This document shows positions 8,539 through 21,423 of a stretch of DNA of 64,000 nt, one piece after another. The notes under the pieces were generated by a model. The model made no database searches. It was not told the DNA's origin and saw nothing but the letters and a program-made list of their open reading frames with translations. Numbering within the stretch: the first letter of the stretch is position 1; each line of letters opens with the position of its first letter. The position numbers and the translations under genes were made by a program. This DNA is from Hyphomicrobium_A sp965243865. GTDB lineage: Bacteria > Pseudomonadota > Alphaproteobacteria > Rhizobiales > Hyphomicrobiaceae. The stretch covers positions 2,108,001 through 2,172,000 of the forward strand of contig NZ_OZ251603.1 in assembly GCF_965243865.1 (NCBI RefSeq). The letters run 5' to 3'.

Positions 8539-9918
8539 TTGGACCGGCTCTTCGACCATCACGCGCCCCCCGCAACGCCCAAGGATCTGCAGCGGCGCAT
8601 CGAGAAGCTCGAGAAGATCAACGCCGCACTCGTGCAGCGCGTCGAGCGCTCTATGGACCAGCAGGCGAACGCCTATTCGCTGTTTCAGACTGCCATCACA
8701 CTGGAAGGTCAGGTGCGCCTGCGCACAGAAGAGCTCACCAACGCCCTTGCGCGTCTTGAACGCACAAACGACGAACTGCTCGCCGCGCGCGACGCTTCCG
8801 AGCGCGCCAACCGCTTCAAGACGCGCTTCTTCACCGCCGTGGGCCACGATCTTCTGCAGCCACTACACGCCGCGCGCCTATCGGCGAGCGCGCTTGCGGA
8901 AGCCGGTCAGGACGGGCGCCACCGCGTCGTCGCCGAGCGCATCGAACACGCCCTCACCACCATCGAGGAGCTGCTGAAATCGATCCTCGACATCTCCAAG
9001 CTCGAAGCCGGCGTCATCACTCCGACGCTGCGCCCCGTCGCCCTCGATGATCTCTTCGCTTCCCTCGTCGTCGATATCGAACCGCAGGCGAAGGCAAAGA
9101 ACCTGACGTTGCGCTGGCGCCGCAGCGGCCTCGGCGTCGTTTCCGACCCGCTGATGCTGCGTCGTATTCTGCAAAACCTGCTCGCCAACGCGGTGCAATA
9201 CACGGAGAAAGGCGGCGTGCTTTTGCTCGCGCGCCGCCGCGGCGACACCGTGCGCATCGAGATCTGGGACACCGGCGCCGGCATCGGCGAAGCCGATCGC
9301 GACAAGATCTTCGAGGAGTTCCAGCGCGGCGCGGCCGTAGATCGCCCGGCGATCGGCGGATTCGGCCTCGGCCTGTCGATCGTCCAGCGCATGGCCGAAG
9401 CGCTCGGCCACCCGCTCGACCTCTGCTCACGTCCGGGCCACGGCACCAGGTTTTCTGTTTCAACGCCGCGCTCACCGACGTTCGTTGCCAGCGGACCGAA
9501 AGCCCCTGCCGCTTTCGTGTCGAGCGCCCTCGGCCTCGCCGGCACCAAGGTCGCCGTCATCGACAACGACGCTGCCGTGCTCGAAGCAATGCAGACGCTG
9601 CTCGAACGCTGGAGTTGCGAGGTGCTTCCAGCGCGAGGACTCGCAGGCATTCTCGGTGCTGCCGCAACTAACGGCCCCGATATCATCCTTGCCGATTACC
9701 ACCTCGACGACGGCGCCAACGGCCTCGATGTCGTGCGCGCCCTGCGCAGCCGAGCTGGCACCGCGATCCCCGCGATTGTCATCACAGCCGACCGCACGGC
9801 CCCCGTCGCCGATGCCGCACGCGCCCTCGGATGCGAGCTACTGTTGAAACCGGTAAAGCCCGCCGAGCTGCGCGCACTCATACTGCACATGCTCGCGCAA
9901 TCCTCGCCCACCCGCTGA
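8539..9918 (+). CDS. Hybrid histidine kinase with C-terminal receiver domain
   Basis: A soluble 459-residue sensor kinase with no membrane segment. It has an N-terminal coiled coil (about 15-95), a dimerisation domain with phospho-His103 in GHDLLQPLHA, an ATPase domain (N-box LLANAVQY at 214-221, DTGAGIG at 244-250, GGFGLGLS at 273-280) and a receiver domain (336-455) with Asp386 and Lys437. The H-box resembles the NahK/ErcS' group of hybrid kinases. The start is TTG at 8539, five bases after the FIST stop. The LuxR-type regulator at 10094-10759 on the other strand is the likely output partner. Confidence 0.92.
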   Translation: MDRLFDHHAPPATPKDLQRRIEKLEKINAALVQRVERSMDQQANAYSLFQTAITLEGQVRLRTEELTNALARLERTNDELLAARDASERANRFKTRFFTAVGHDLLQPLHAARLSASALAEAGQDGRHRVVAERIEHALTTIEELLKSILDISKLEAGVITPTLRPVALDDLFASLVVDIEPQAKAKNLTLRWRRSGLGVVSDPLMLRRILQNLLANAVQYTEKGGVLLLARRRGDTVRIEIWDTGAGIGEADRDKIFEEFQRGAAVDRPAIGGFGLGLSIVQRMAEALGHPLDLCSRPGHGTRFSVSTPRSPTFVASGPKAPAAFVSSALGLAGTKVAVIDNDAAVLEAMQTLLERWSCEVLPARGLAGILGAAATNGPDIILADYHLDDGANGLDVVRALRSRAGTAIPAIVITADRTAPVADAARALGCELLLKPVKPAELRALILHMLAQSSPTR

Positions 9919-10023
9919 CGCGTTATATGAACTGGAAGACTACAATCCCTGACCCGGACGCGATCTGTCGATCGCATCCGACCTCTCTCAACAGGGAGAG
10001 CTCAAGCAGCTCCAATCGCTTCA

Positions 10024-10092
10024 CTCACCTCTCCCCGCTGGGGAGAGGTCGCGGCGAATTGCTCGAAGGAGCATGAGAAGCGGGTGAGGGGG
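10024..10092. repeat. Palindromic intergenic repeat, copy 1
   Basis: CTCTCCCC and GGGGAGAG form a tight hairpin, enclosed by CTCACC on the left and GGTGAG on the right. It lies between convergent signalling genes and may serve both as terminator. A related copy is at 27229-27300. Such CT-rich/GA-rich palindromes are common in Hyphomicrobiales intergenic regions. Confidence 0.6.
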
Positions 10093-10093
10093 C

Positions 10094-10759
10094 CTATTCG
10101 CCGCCGCGCTCGGCCAAGATCGCGTCGAAATCTATCTTCGCCGCTTCGATAACCGCCTGCGTGCGTGACGCCACCTTCAGCTTGCGCAAGATCTCTGACA
10201 CGTGAGCTTTCACCGTCGTCTCGCCAACGCCAAGGTCATAGGCGATCTGCTTGTTGAGCAAACCCTGCCGCAACATGTGCAGCACGCGAACCTGCTGCGG
10301 CGTCAGTGTCGAGATGCGCGCTGCAAGCTCCGACGTGTCAGAAGCCGCCCCCTCGTACGGCGGCTCGTAGTCCTTCGGCACCACGACCATGCCGTCCATG
10401 ACATCCTGCAGTGAACGTCCGAGATCGCCGACACGCGACGACTTTGAGATGAACCCCGCGACGCCGCATTGCATCACTTCATGAATGATGCGCGAATCTT
10501 CCAACGCCGAGATCACGACGATCGGCAGCTTCGGGTAACGCGTCCGCAATTCGATCACGCCTTCCAACCCGCGCGTGCCCGGCATGGAAAGGTCGAGCAG
10601 CACCAGATCGAACGGCGTCCTTTCATCGAGCGCGGCCCGCGCCGTCTCGATTGAAGTTGCCTTGGTCACATTCGCGTCGGCGAACGTGCCCTGGATGACT
10701 TGCTCCAAGGCTTCCACGAAGAGTGGATGATCATCGACGATCAGGATGCCGATCGGCAA
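10094..10759 (-). CDS. LuxR/NarL-type response regulator
   Basis: A two-component transcription regulator of 221 residues: receiver domain (2-120; acidic pair Asp9-Asp10, phospho-acceptor Asp56 in LLDLSMPG) and a C-terminal LuxR helix-turn-helix (about 150-210; TLTPQQVRVLHML, NKQIAYDLGVGETTVKAH). TTG at 10759 was chosen because the receiver begins right after it; the upstream in-frame extension has no domain character. It converges with the PilZ-FIST-hybrid kinase genes, which probably feed it. The stretch 10760-11044 holds no gene and should carry its promoter and that of ubiB. Confidence 0.9.
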   Translation of the reverse strand: MPIGILIVDDHPLFVEALEQVIQGTFADANVTKATSIETARAALDERTPFDLVLLDLSMPGTRGLEGVIELRTRYPKLPIVVISALEDSRIIHEVMQCGVAGFISKSSRVGDLGRSLQDVMDGMVVVPKDYEPPYEGAASDTSELAARISTLTPQQVRVLHMLRQGLLNKQIAYDLGVGETTVKAHVSEILRKLKVASRTQAVIEAAKIDFDAILAERGGE

Positions 10760-11044
10760 GGAAGGCTCCGTTGAGAAGTAGCAATGACCCAGGGCGCGGC
10801 GCGTCACCGCACCCGCATGATAGCCAACTGCCCCAACGAAACGGACTAAAAATCCCGGCTCTATTACTATTTGCCAAGACCCGCTTACGCTGCGCTGCGG
10901 CATGAGTTGCAGCGCCACCGGGCGCCCCAGCCCGCCACGGCCTTGAAAGGGTTGAGGCATATGATGCCTTGACCCATCCCGGCTTCGGCGCAATGTGCCG
11001 CCAGCCGATCGGCGAACTCGAAGCGAAGGACAAGAACCGCGCCG

Positions 11045-12640
11045 ATGGCCGGAGCGATAACCAACTCCCTGCGGCTGGCGAAAGCCGGGCTCGTGCTGGC
11101 GCAGCATGGCGTCCGCTTCGTCCCCGCCGGCATGCCCGTGCCGCCGCCCCTGCGCATTGCACGCGCCCTGACCGCGCCAATCCGCTGGATCTCAGCCCCC
11201 TTCCACGCCGGCGAGCCGCGCCAACAGCGCCTTGCCAACGCCATCACCAGCCTCGGCCCCAGCTACATCAAGCTCGGGCAGTTCCTCGCCACGCGCGCCG
11301 ACGTCATCGGCCCTGAGCTTGCCGGCGAGTTGTCGATGCTGCAGGACAGCCTGCCGCCCTTCCCCATGGCCGAAGCGCGCCGCGCCGTCGAGGAATCGCT
11401 CGGTGGCCGCCTCGAAGACCATTTCGCCGAATTCGGGCCGCCCGTCGCCGCCGCCTCCATCGCCCAGGTGCACAAGGCCGTCGTTATCGACGCCGATGGC
11501 TCACGCCGCGAAGTGGCGGTAAAGATCCTGCGTCCCAACGTCGAGAAGCAATTCCGCCGCGACCTCGACAGCTTTTATTTCGCCACCCACCTCATCGAGC
11601 GCTGGCACGCACCGTCCCGGCGGTTGAAACCCTCCGCCGTCGTCGACACGCTGAAGCGCTCAACCGAGCTGGAGATGGACCTCCGCCTTGAGGCGGCCGC
11701 GATGTCCGAGATGGCCGAGAACGCCGCGGCCGATGAAGATTTCCGCGTGCCGCAAGTCGATTGGAAGCGCACCGCGCGCCGCGTTCTCACCGTCGAATGG
11801 ATCGACGGCATCAAGCTCTCCGACGCCGGCGCTATCGCCGCGTCCGGCATCGACCGCAAGGCGCTCGGCCTCACCGTCATGCGCTCGTTCCTGAAGCACG
11901 CCATGCGCGACGGCTTCTTCCACGCCGATATGCATCAGGGCAATCTGTTCGCCGATCAGGGCGGCCGCCTCGTCGCCGTCGACTTCGGCATCATGGGCCG
12001 CCTCGGACACAAGGAGCGCCGTTTCCTCGCCGAGATTTTGCACGGCCTTATCACACGCGATTACCGCCGCGCCGCCGAGGTGCACTTCTGGGCCGGCTAC
12101 GTGCCCCCGCACCATCCCGTCGAAGTCTTCGCCCAGGCACTGCGCGCTATCGGCGAGCCGATCCACGGCCGCACCGCCGAAGATATTTCCATGGCCGACC
12201 TGCTCGGCCAGCTCTTCGCCTACACCGAAGTCTTCGACATGCAGACCCGCCCCGAGCTGATCCTGCTGCAAAAGACCATGGTTGTTGTCGAAGGCGTAGC
12301 TCGCGGCCTCGACCCCGAGCTCAACATGTGGGTCGCCGCCGAACCCGTCGCCAAAGCCTGGATCGAGGACAACCTCGGGCCTATCGGCCGCCTGCGCGAA
12401 GCCGGGGAAGGCGCATCCACCATCGGCAAGATCCTTGCCGACTTGCCGGCCCTCCTGACCCAGGCCCAGCAGAGCGCAGTCGCCCTTAACGATATGGCCC
12501 GCGACGGCCTGCGCCTCGACGATGAGACCATGCGCCGCCTCGCCCAGGAACGCGCACGCCAGGCCCGATGGACGCAGGCGGCGATCTGGGTCGGCGCGGT
12601 ATCTCTCGCCATCCTTGCGCTGGCCCAATTCGCGGGCTAG
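11045..12640 (+). CDS. ubiB: UbiB, ABC1/AarF-type kinase-like protein of ubiquinone biosynthesis
   Basis: An atypical kinase/ATPase required for ubiquinone synthesis, attached to the inner membrane. The 531 residues show the family hallmarks: KLGQFLATR (the KxGQ motif), the alanine-rich loop AAASIAQVHKA, Lys in AVKILRP, the ExD motif ELEMD, HADMHQGN and DFG. A hydrophobic C-terminal segment (about 508-528) is the membrane anchor. In many relatives ubiE, ubiB, coaBC and dut are adjacent; here coaBC-dut lies at 56-58 kb and ubiE is not in the window. Two glycosyltransferase genes follow on the same strand. Confidence 0.93.
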   Translation: MAGAITNSLRLAKAGLVLAQHGVRFVPAGMPVPPPLRIARALTAPIRWISAPFHAGEPRQQRLANAITSLGPSYIKLGQFLATRADVIGPELAGELSMLQDSLPPFPMAEARRAVEESLGGRLEDHFAEFGPPVAAASIAQVHKAVVIDADGSRREVAVKILRPNVEKQFRRDLDSFYFATHLIERWHAPSRRLKPSAVVDTLKRSTELEMDLRLEAAAMSEMAENAAADEDFRVPQVDWKRTARRVLTVEWIDGIKLSDAGAIAASGIDRKALGLTVMRSFLKHAMRDGFFHADMHQGNLFADQGGRLVAVDFGIMGRLGHKERRFLAEILHGLITRDYRRAAEVHFWAGYVPPHHPVEVFAQALRAIGEPIHGRTAEDISMADLLGQLFAYTEVFDMQTRPELILLQKTMVVVEGVARGLDPELNMWVAAEPVAKAWIEDNLGPIGRLREAGEGASTIGKILADLPALLTQAQQSAVALNDMARDGLRLDDETMRRLAQERARQARWTQAAIWVGAVSLAILALAQFAG

Positions 12641-12684
12641 CAAACTAGCGTCGCGTCGACTTGGCCCTATCCGGAAGCTCACCG

Positions 12685-13428
12685 ATGACGTCAAAGTTCA
12701 AAGTCGACCCCGCGAAATTCTCCACGGTGCTGACGAGCTGCGGTCGCTTCGACCTGCTCGGCGAGACCATCACCTCGCTTCAGCGCTATTTCGACGTCGG
12801 CAAGATCATCGTCGCCGAAGATTCCGAAAACAAGGTCGCGGCGGACGCTTTCACCCGCGCGCACCCCGGCGTCGAGATGCGCCTCAATCTGCCCAAGCTC
12901 GGGCAGATGCGCTCGATCGATGCCAATTACGCAACGCTGGGTACGCCCTACGTGCTGCACCTCGAAGACGACTGGGGCTTCACGCGCGGCATCGATCTCG
13001 AACGCGTCACGCAATTCCTCGAAGCGCGCCCCGACATCTCGGTCGTCTGCATCGCGCATCGCATCTACGATCCGCGCTTCTCCAAAGGCGCACGTAAGGA
13101 AACCCACGACGGCATCGACTATCTCGTCTGGGACACAGACGCCCATCCCAAGTGGTTCTCCTATTCGTTCAATCCCTCGATCGCCCGCATGTCGCTGTGG
13201 CGCGAAGTCGGACCGTTCGCCAAGTTCGTCACTGAAGAGAACTTGAGCCTATTCCTCAAAGAGCGCGGCATGCGCATTGCCATGGTCGTGCCCGGTATCG
13301 CCGACCACATCGGCGATGACCGCCACGCGCACGATCCATTCCAGCCAAAGCGTGCCACAACATTCCTGCAGCGCATGAAGCGCTCGATCGCCAAGCGCCT
13401 GCCGAGCCTCACCGGAGGACAGCGGTGA
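12685..13428 (+). CDS. Glycosyltransferase, family 2-like
   Basis: A 247-residue cytoplasmic enzyme with a GT-A fold: an N-terminal nucleotide-binding half starting TVLTSCGRFDLL and an acidic metal/sugar-nucleotide motif in LHLEDDWGF (about residues 91-99). No membrane helices, so it probably acts at the membrane surface on a lipid-linked or LPS acceptor. ATG at 12685 was preferred to TTG at 12661. It lies 44 bases after ubiB and 13 bases before a second glycosyltransferase, so the two probably act in one glycan pathway. Donor and acceptor are unknown. Confidence 0.8.
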   Translation: MTSKFKVDPAKFSTVLTSCGRFDLLGETITSLQRYFDVGKIIVAEDSENKVAADAFTRAHPGVEMRLNLPKLGQMRSIDANYATLGTPYVLHLEDDWGFTRGIDLERVTQFLEARPDISVVCIAHRIYDPRFSKGARKETHDGIDYLVWDTDAHPKWFSYSFNPSIARMSLWREVGPFAKFVTEENLSLFLKERGMRIAMVVPGIADHIGDDRHAHDPFQPKRATTFLQRMKRSIAKRLPSLTGGQR

Positions 13429-13441
13429 TTGGATCCACATC

Positions 13442-14203
13442 ATGGGCCTGAGCTGCTGCATCATCGCCCAGGATGAAGGCGATCGGATTGAAAGCTGCAT
13501 CCTCGCCGTGAAGGACATCGTCGACGAGGTCGTGGTCGTCGATTCCGGATCGAAGGACGACACCGTCGCCAAGTGCGAAGCCCTCGGCGCCAAGGTCGTC
13601 TTTCACAAGTGGGACGGCTACGGGCCGCAGAAGCGCTTCGCCGAAGACTGCGCGTCGAACGATTGGATCTTGAATCTCGACGCCGACGAATTGGTAACGC
13701 CCGAGCTCGCGCGCGAAATCTCGGCGCTGATGCAGGCGCCAGCCGGACTGCTACCCGCTTATCGCTTCAAGCAAGTCACCGTCTACCCCGGCAAGCAGCG
13801 GCCGCGCCTCTGGGCCGACTACCACAACTACGTTCGCCTCTATGACCGCCGCCGCGTGCGCTTTCGCGAAAGCCGCGTGCACGACACCGTGGACACGAAG
13901 GATTTTCCCGTCGGCCAGCTTCAAGGTGTCGCGTTTCATTTTTCCTGGCGCAGCATCGCTCACGTGCGCCGCAAGCTCGAAAGCTACACCGACCTGCAGG
14001 CCAAGGAGCTGAAGAAATCGCGCGCCGCCGTGCTCGCCCGCCTGCCGATCGAGTACCCGGTGCTTTTCTTCCGCTACTACGTCCTGCGTCGGAATATCAC
14101 CGGCGGCCTCACCGGCATCAGGATCACACACGAGATCGCCCGCGCCCGCACGCGCCGCCTTTTGAAAATCGCCCGCGCGCAATCCGCCGCCTCGCGCAGC
14201 TGA
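13442..14203 (+). CDS. Glycosyltransferase, WaaE/KdtX-like (family 2)
   Basis: A 253-residue enzyme of the group that adds a sugar to the inner core of lipopolysaccharide. The N-terminus reads CCIIAQDEGDRI, then VVVDSGSKDDT and the metal-binding LDADE (about residues 78-82), a pattern characteristic of WaaE/LgtF-type proteins. The C-terminal third is basic and carries hydrophobic patches that may touch the membrane. It follows the preceding glycosyltransferase closely on the same strand. Assignment to LPS core rests on family resemblance alone. Confidence 0.85.
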   Translation: MGLSCCIIAQDEGDRIESCILAVKDIVDEVVVVDSGSKDDTVAKCEALGAKVVFHKWDGYGPQKRFAEDCASNDWILNLDADELVTPELAREISALMQAPAGLLPAYRFKQVTVYPGKQRPRLWADYHNYVRLYDRRRVRFRESRVHDTVDTKDFPVGQLQGVAFHFSWRSIAHVRRKLESYTDLQAKELKKSRAAVLARLPIEYPVLFFRYYVLRRNITGGLTGIRITHEIARARTRRLLKIARAQSAASRS

Positions 14204-14215
14204 CCATCCGCCGCA

Positions 14216-14254
14216 GCAAAAAAAAAGCGCTCGAGCTTTTCAGCCCGAGCGCTT
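14216..14254 (-). terminator. Terminator of the Fae-like gene
   Basis: Arms AAGCGCTCG and CGAGCGCTT pair and are followed on the minus strand by a run of eight or more T. It lies about 150 bases past the stop of the minus-strand Fae-like gene. It could also stop plus-strand transcripts weakly. Confidence 0.7.
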
Positions 14255-14297
14255 CCAATGATCATCGACCACAATCTTCCGTCTTCCGGAACTCTTG

Positions 14298-14406
14298 GCC
14301 GCCGACGGCGGCAAGGGCGCAAGGCGCCCCGACGCGAGCGCCGGACCTCCACTCACGCAATGCTCGCCGCATACAAAGCTTCCCTCAGCTTGCGTCCCCC
14401 AAAAAA
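14298..14406 (-). repeat. Dispersed intergenic repeat, copy A
   Basis: About 110 bases immediately after the stop of the Fae-like gene resemble 60988-61099, which lies just after the stop of another minus-strand gene. Shared blocks include GCCGCCG-CGGCGGCAAGG, GCGCGAGCGCCGG or close variants, CACAAAGC/TACAAAGC, CTCAGCT and CCCAAAAA. The GCCGCCG/CGGCGGC part is self-complementary. Confidence 0.65.
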
Positions 14407-14955
14407 CTAGATCTCCCCCTTGAGACCCTTCTCGAAGTACTTGTGGATAACCTTGTCCTGGTTCTCGAGCAGCCAGTCGATCGACGGCTGATTGGTCATC
14501 GCCTTGTGAATCGCCTGCGACGTCGCCTTGCGATGAATGTCGAACAGGATCTTGTGATCGAGATCCTTCACATCGACGATCCCTGGATTGAGCCAGACGG
14601 AGATGATGATCCCAAGCTCATCGCACTTGTCCCGCGGAATGTCCCCCGAGCGCACGCTGTCCAGCACGCCCATCGCCGTCGCGTATTGCACCGTTCCCAT
14701 CAGGATATTCGTGTAGCGCTCATTCGCCACGCTCACTTTGCTCACGCAAAGCGTCGGCGGGCGCACCATCACATCCGTGTTGAGAAGCGCGAGCACGCGC
14801 GAGTGCCCGACCACCTGATTGCCGAGCAAATTCGCGAACGCCGTCCCGAACGGACCGTCCATCTCGCCGATGGCGACTTCCGGTTCCGCCGCCGTACCAG
14901 GAGGCCCCCCGGCCACCAGGCTCTCGCCCACTCGCATCACGATACGCTCGCTCAT
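14407..14955 (-). CDS. Formaldehyde-activating enzyme-like protein (Fae family)
   Basis: Authentic Fae joins formaldehyde to tetrahydromethanopterin in methylotrophs. This 182-residue protein aligns along the family: RVGESLVAGG at the N-terminus, GPFGTAFANLL for the usual G-x-P-A-E-T-A-F-C-N-G-L stretch, and TVQYATAMGVLDSV for the QHGVAMAVQDAV region. Where Fae has the active-site His of the EVAHID segment, this protein has Glu24 (AAE-P-E), so normal catalysis is doubtful. ATG at 14955 was chosen because GGGAGG lies just upstream; the longer reading to 14985 is less likely. No other C1 gene is adjacent. It may be a paralogue with a binding or regulatory role. Confidence 0.8.
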   Translation of the reverse strand: MSERIVMRVGESLVAGGPPGTAAEPEVAIGEMDGPFGTAFANLLGNQVVGHSRVLALLNTDVMVRPPTLCVSKVSVANERYTNILMGTVQYATAMGVLDSVRSGDIPRDKCDELGIIISVWLNPGIVDVKDLDHKILFDIHRKATSQAIHKAMTNQPSIDWLLENQDKVIHKYFEKGLKGEI

Positions 14956-15175
14956 TCTTCTTTCCTCCCGCTCAAAGTCATTCACTGCAAGAAGCAGCGA
15001 CTTTGGCCGAGGAGCAGCGCGACATCAACGCGGCGCGCACAATTTTTGCGCAGCCGATCGCCGCACCGAGACAAGCAACTTCGATTGGAGGCGAGGTGCA
15101 TAATCGGCACCGTGCGCTTGCGGAAACGCTCGAGCCAATCACGCAAACCGCCGCGCTGGAGATGCGCCGCGCAAA

Positions 15176-15213
15176 CGAAAAACGCCGCCCGGGCAAAAGC
15201 CACGGGCGGCGTT
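15176..15213 (-). terminator. rRNA operon terminator
   Basis: An 11-base GC-rich stem (AACGCCGCCCG with CGGGCGGCGTT) is followed on the minus strand by TTTTTCG. It lies about 60 bases past the 5S gene. The rest of 14956-15274 shows no gene or tRNA. Confidence 0.85.
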
Positions 15214-15274
15214 GAAATTCGATATCGAAAGAGGGGATCTGAATGACTTCGTTTGAAGCGTCTCACTTCTCTGC

Positions 15275-15393
15275 AGACCTGGCGACGACCTACTCTCCCA
15301 CGTCTTAAGACGCAGTACCATTGGCGCTGGAGCGTTTCACGGCCGAGTTCGGGATGGGATCGGGTGCAGCCACTCCGCCATAATCACCAGGTC
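15275..15393 (-). rRNA. rrf: 5S ribosomal RNA
   Basis: About 119 nt with complementary ends (GACCTGG at the 5' side, CCAGGTC at the 3' side), the conserved CCCATCCCGAACTCGG loop and the GGGAGAGTAGG arm. It is the last gene of the operon; no tRNA-fMet follows it. Confidence 0.95.
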
Positions 15394-15598
15394 GGCGGAA
15401 AAGTGAGATGACTTCTGTTCTGGTCTTGTCTGTGTTCCTACGCCCATCGAGGCAGCACACGCAGTGTCTGTCGCGCCTTGCGGCGCAGACGATCCACTCT
15501 CGCGAGTGGGCCGCCGACACAAGTGCTGCCACCCATCACCGCGGCGCGAGTGAACGCGCCAAGCGATGCGAGGCATTCGATGAGCATTGCTTAATGAG

Positions 15599-18413
<2,815 letters not shown>

Positions 18414-18745
18414 CTCATTAGCAATGCCCACCGTGATCGTTCCGCCGATCGCTGCCTCGGAGAGACGCAGCTCTTGCAGATGACCATTCGGCTCGGTGCG
18501 CATTGCACAGAAAGACCAGAAGTCATTCAGGATAAACCCAATCCAGACCTACGCTTGCGCGCAGACCTGAAGATCCTCCACGCGAACCGCCATAAGCAGC
18601 TCACGCTCTTGGAATACGCTGACGTTTACGTCAGCGCTCAGGAATATCCCCTCTTTACGATGTCAATTGCGCGCGCCCTTAGGCGTCGCGCGACCATTCC
18701 GAGCCAGGCTCGAAACGGAAAGGATTGCTCTCATTCGCATGGATT

Positions 18746-18821
18746 TGGTGGAGCCGGACGGGATCGAACCGACGACCTGAAGCTTGCAAAGCTACCGCTC
18801 TCCCAACTGAGCTACGGCCCC
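18746..18821 (-). tRNA. tRNA-Ala (TGC)
   Basis: A 76-nt cloverleaf with encoded CCA and anticodon TGC (complement at 18786-18788), in the usual place between 16S and 23S. Confidence 0.97.
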
Positions 18822-18879
18822 GATCCAATCGGCGCATACAGCTACGGAAGCATCATCCCAGAACCCAACACAACGGATG

Positions 18880-18956
18880 TGGTGGGCCTGGGAAGATTTG
18901 AACTTCCGACCTCACGCTTATCAAGCGCGCGCTCTAACCAACTGAGCTACAGGCCC
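18880..18956 (-). tRNA. tRNA-Ile (GAT)
   Basis: A 77-nt cloverleaf with encoded CCA and anticodon GAT (complement at 18920-18922), the first tRNA of the internal spacer. Confidence 0.97.
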
Positions 18957-19095
18957 GATAGCCGTGTATCCATGCGAAGGAAGAGAAACGTAGGCGGCGG
19001 CTTCCCGCGTTAGTTTTCAAGCAGATGCGAACCGAAGTTCGTCTGCATTGTCCAAGTGAGAGCATGAATACCCCGTGAGAGGGTAAGTCGTGCTC

Positions 19096-20586
<1,491 letters not shown>

Positions 20587-20809
20587 GAAAGATTTGATAC
20601 TGGTTTGGCTTGAAGATTAACTTCAAGGATCTGCGTAACGGGCACCTTCACACTAACGCGCCTCATCAGGTTGCCCCTCAGATGCACGTTTGGTGATGGC
20701 TTTGAAACGCAGTATCGCCAGAGTTCTTTACGACCCTCGCACTACTCTCGTAGCGCTCAGATCCGCCAGGACTCCGCCGCCTGCGTTTCCCTTCCTTCAA
20801 ATTCAATTT

Positions 20810-20819
20810 TCAAAGAGCA
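20810..20819 (-). promoter_or_regulatory. boxA-like antitermination element in the rRNA leader
   Basis: The minus strand reads TGCTCTTTGA, close to the boxA consensus bound by NusB/S10. It lies in the approximately 390-nt leader between promoter and 16S, where such elements are found. The rest of the leader holds no gene. Confidence 0.6.
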
Positions 20820-20975
20820 AACCCTACAACCTAACGACACTTATCCTTGAGCCAGCCCAACTAGGCTGTCTCCGAAGACAACGGGTTCTCTACCGGCTAT
20901 TCCCCGGTTAAGAACCACGGAGTGTCCTGAGGCTATGTGGATGGGCGAAGCACTGTGTGTCCGCCCGAGCCGTTG

Positions 20976-21004
20976 AATTAATACCAACGCGTTAGCGTTG
21001 TCAA
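20976..21004 (-). promoter_or_regulatory. rRNA operon promoter
   Basis: On the minus strand a perfect TTGACA (-35, 20999-21004) is 17 bases from TTAATT (-10, 20976-20981). Position and strength fit the main rRNA promoter. Bases 21005-21423 hold no convincing gene and should contain the promoter of the divergent M23 gene. Confidence 0.8.
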
Positions 21005-21423
21005 CCCCCCGGCTCAAAAATCCCGAATTCAACCCGCCGGTCACATCCGACATCCAAGTGGCTGGCGCCTCTCTTCAGTCCGGCCCGACCGGCGTGTCGT
21101 CGTCGGGACGGCGCTTATCTATGACCCCTGATCGGATCTTGCAACCCCCTTTTTTGAATTTTTTGCGTCGACCGCCAAATCAGCGGATTGTTAACCATCC
21201 ACTGGACGCGCGGCTGCCATCAGGAAGCCCGCTTTTTCAGGGGTTATCCAGCGAACAGGCCCACCCGTAGAAAATTCTGCGGGCCTGGGGATGGTCGTGG
21301 TTTGCTGGTCATGGCGCCCGTTTGCCGCCGTGAGCCGGGGTACGGACAAGGAGCCGTGCGCCCAATCCGCCAAAGCGGGAGGGCGTCGCGGCTATTCGCA
21401 CTGGGGGAAGGGTTTCAACGCTC

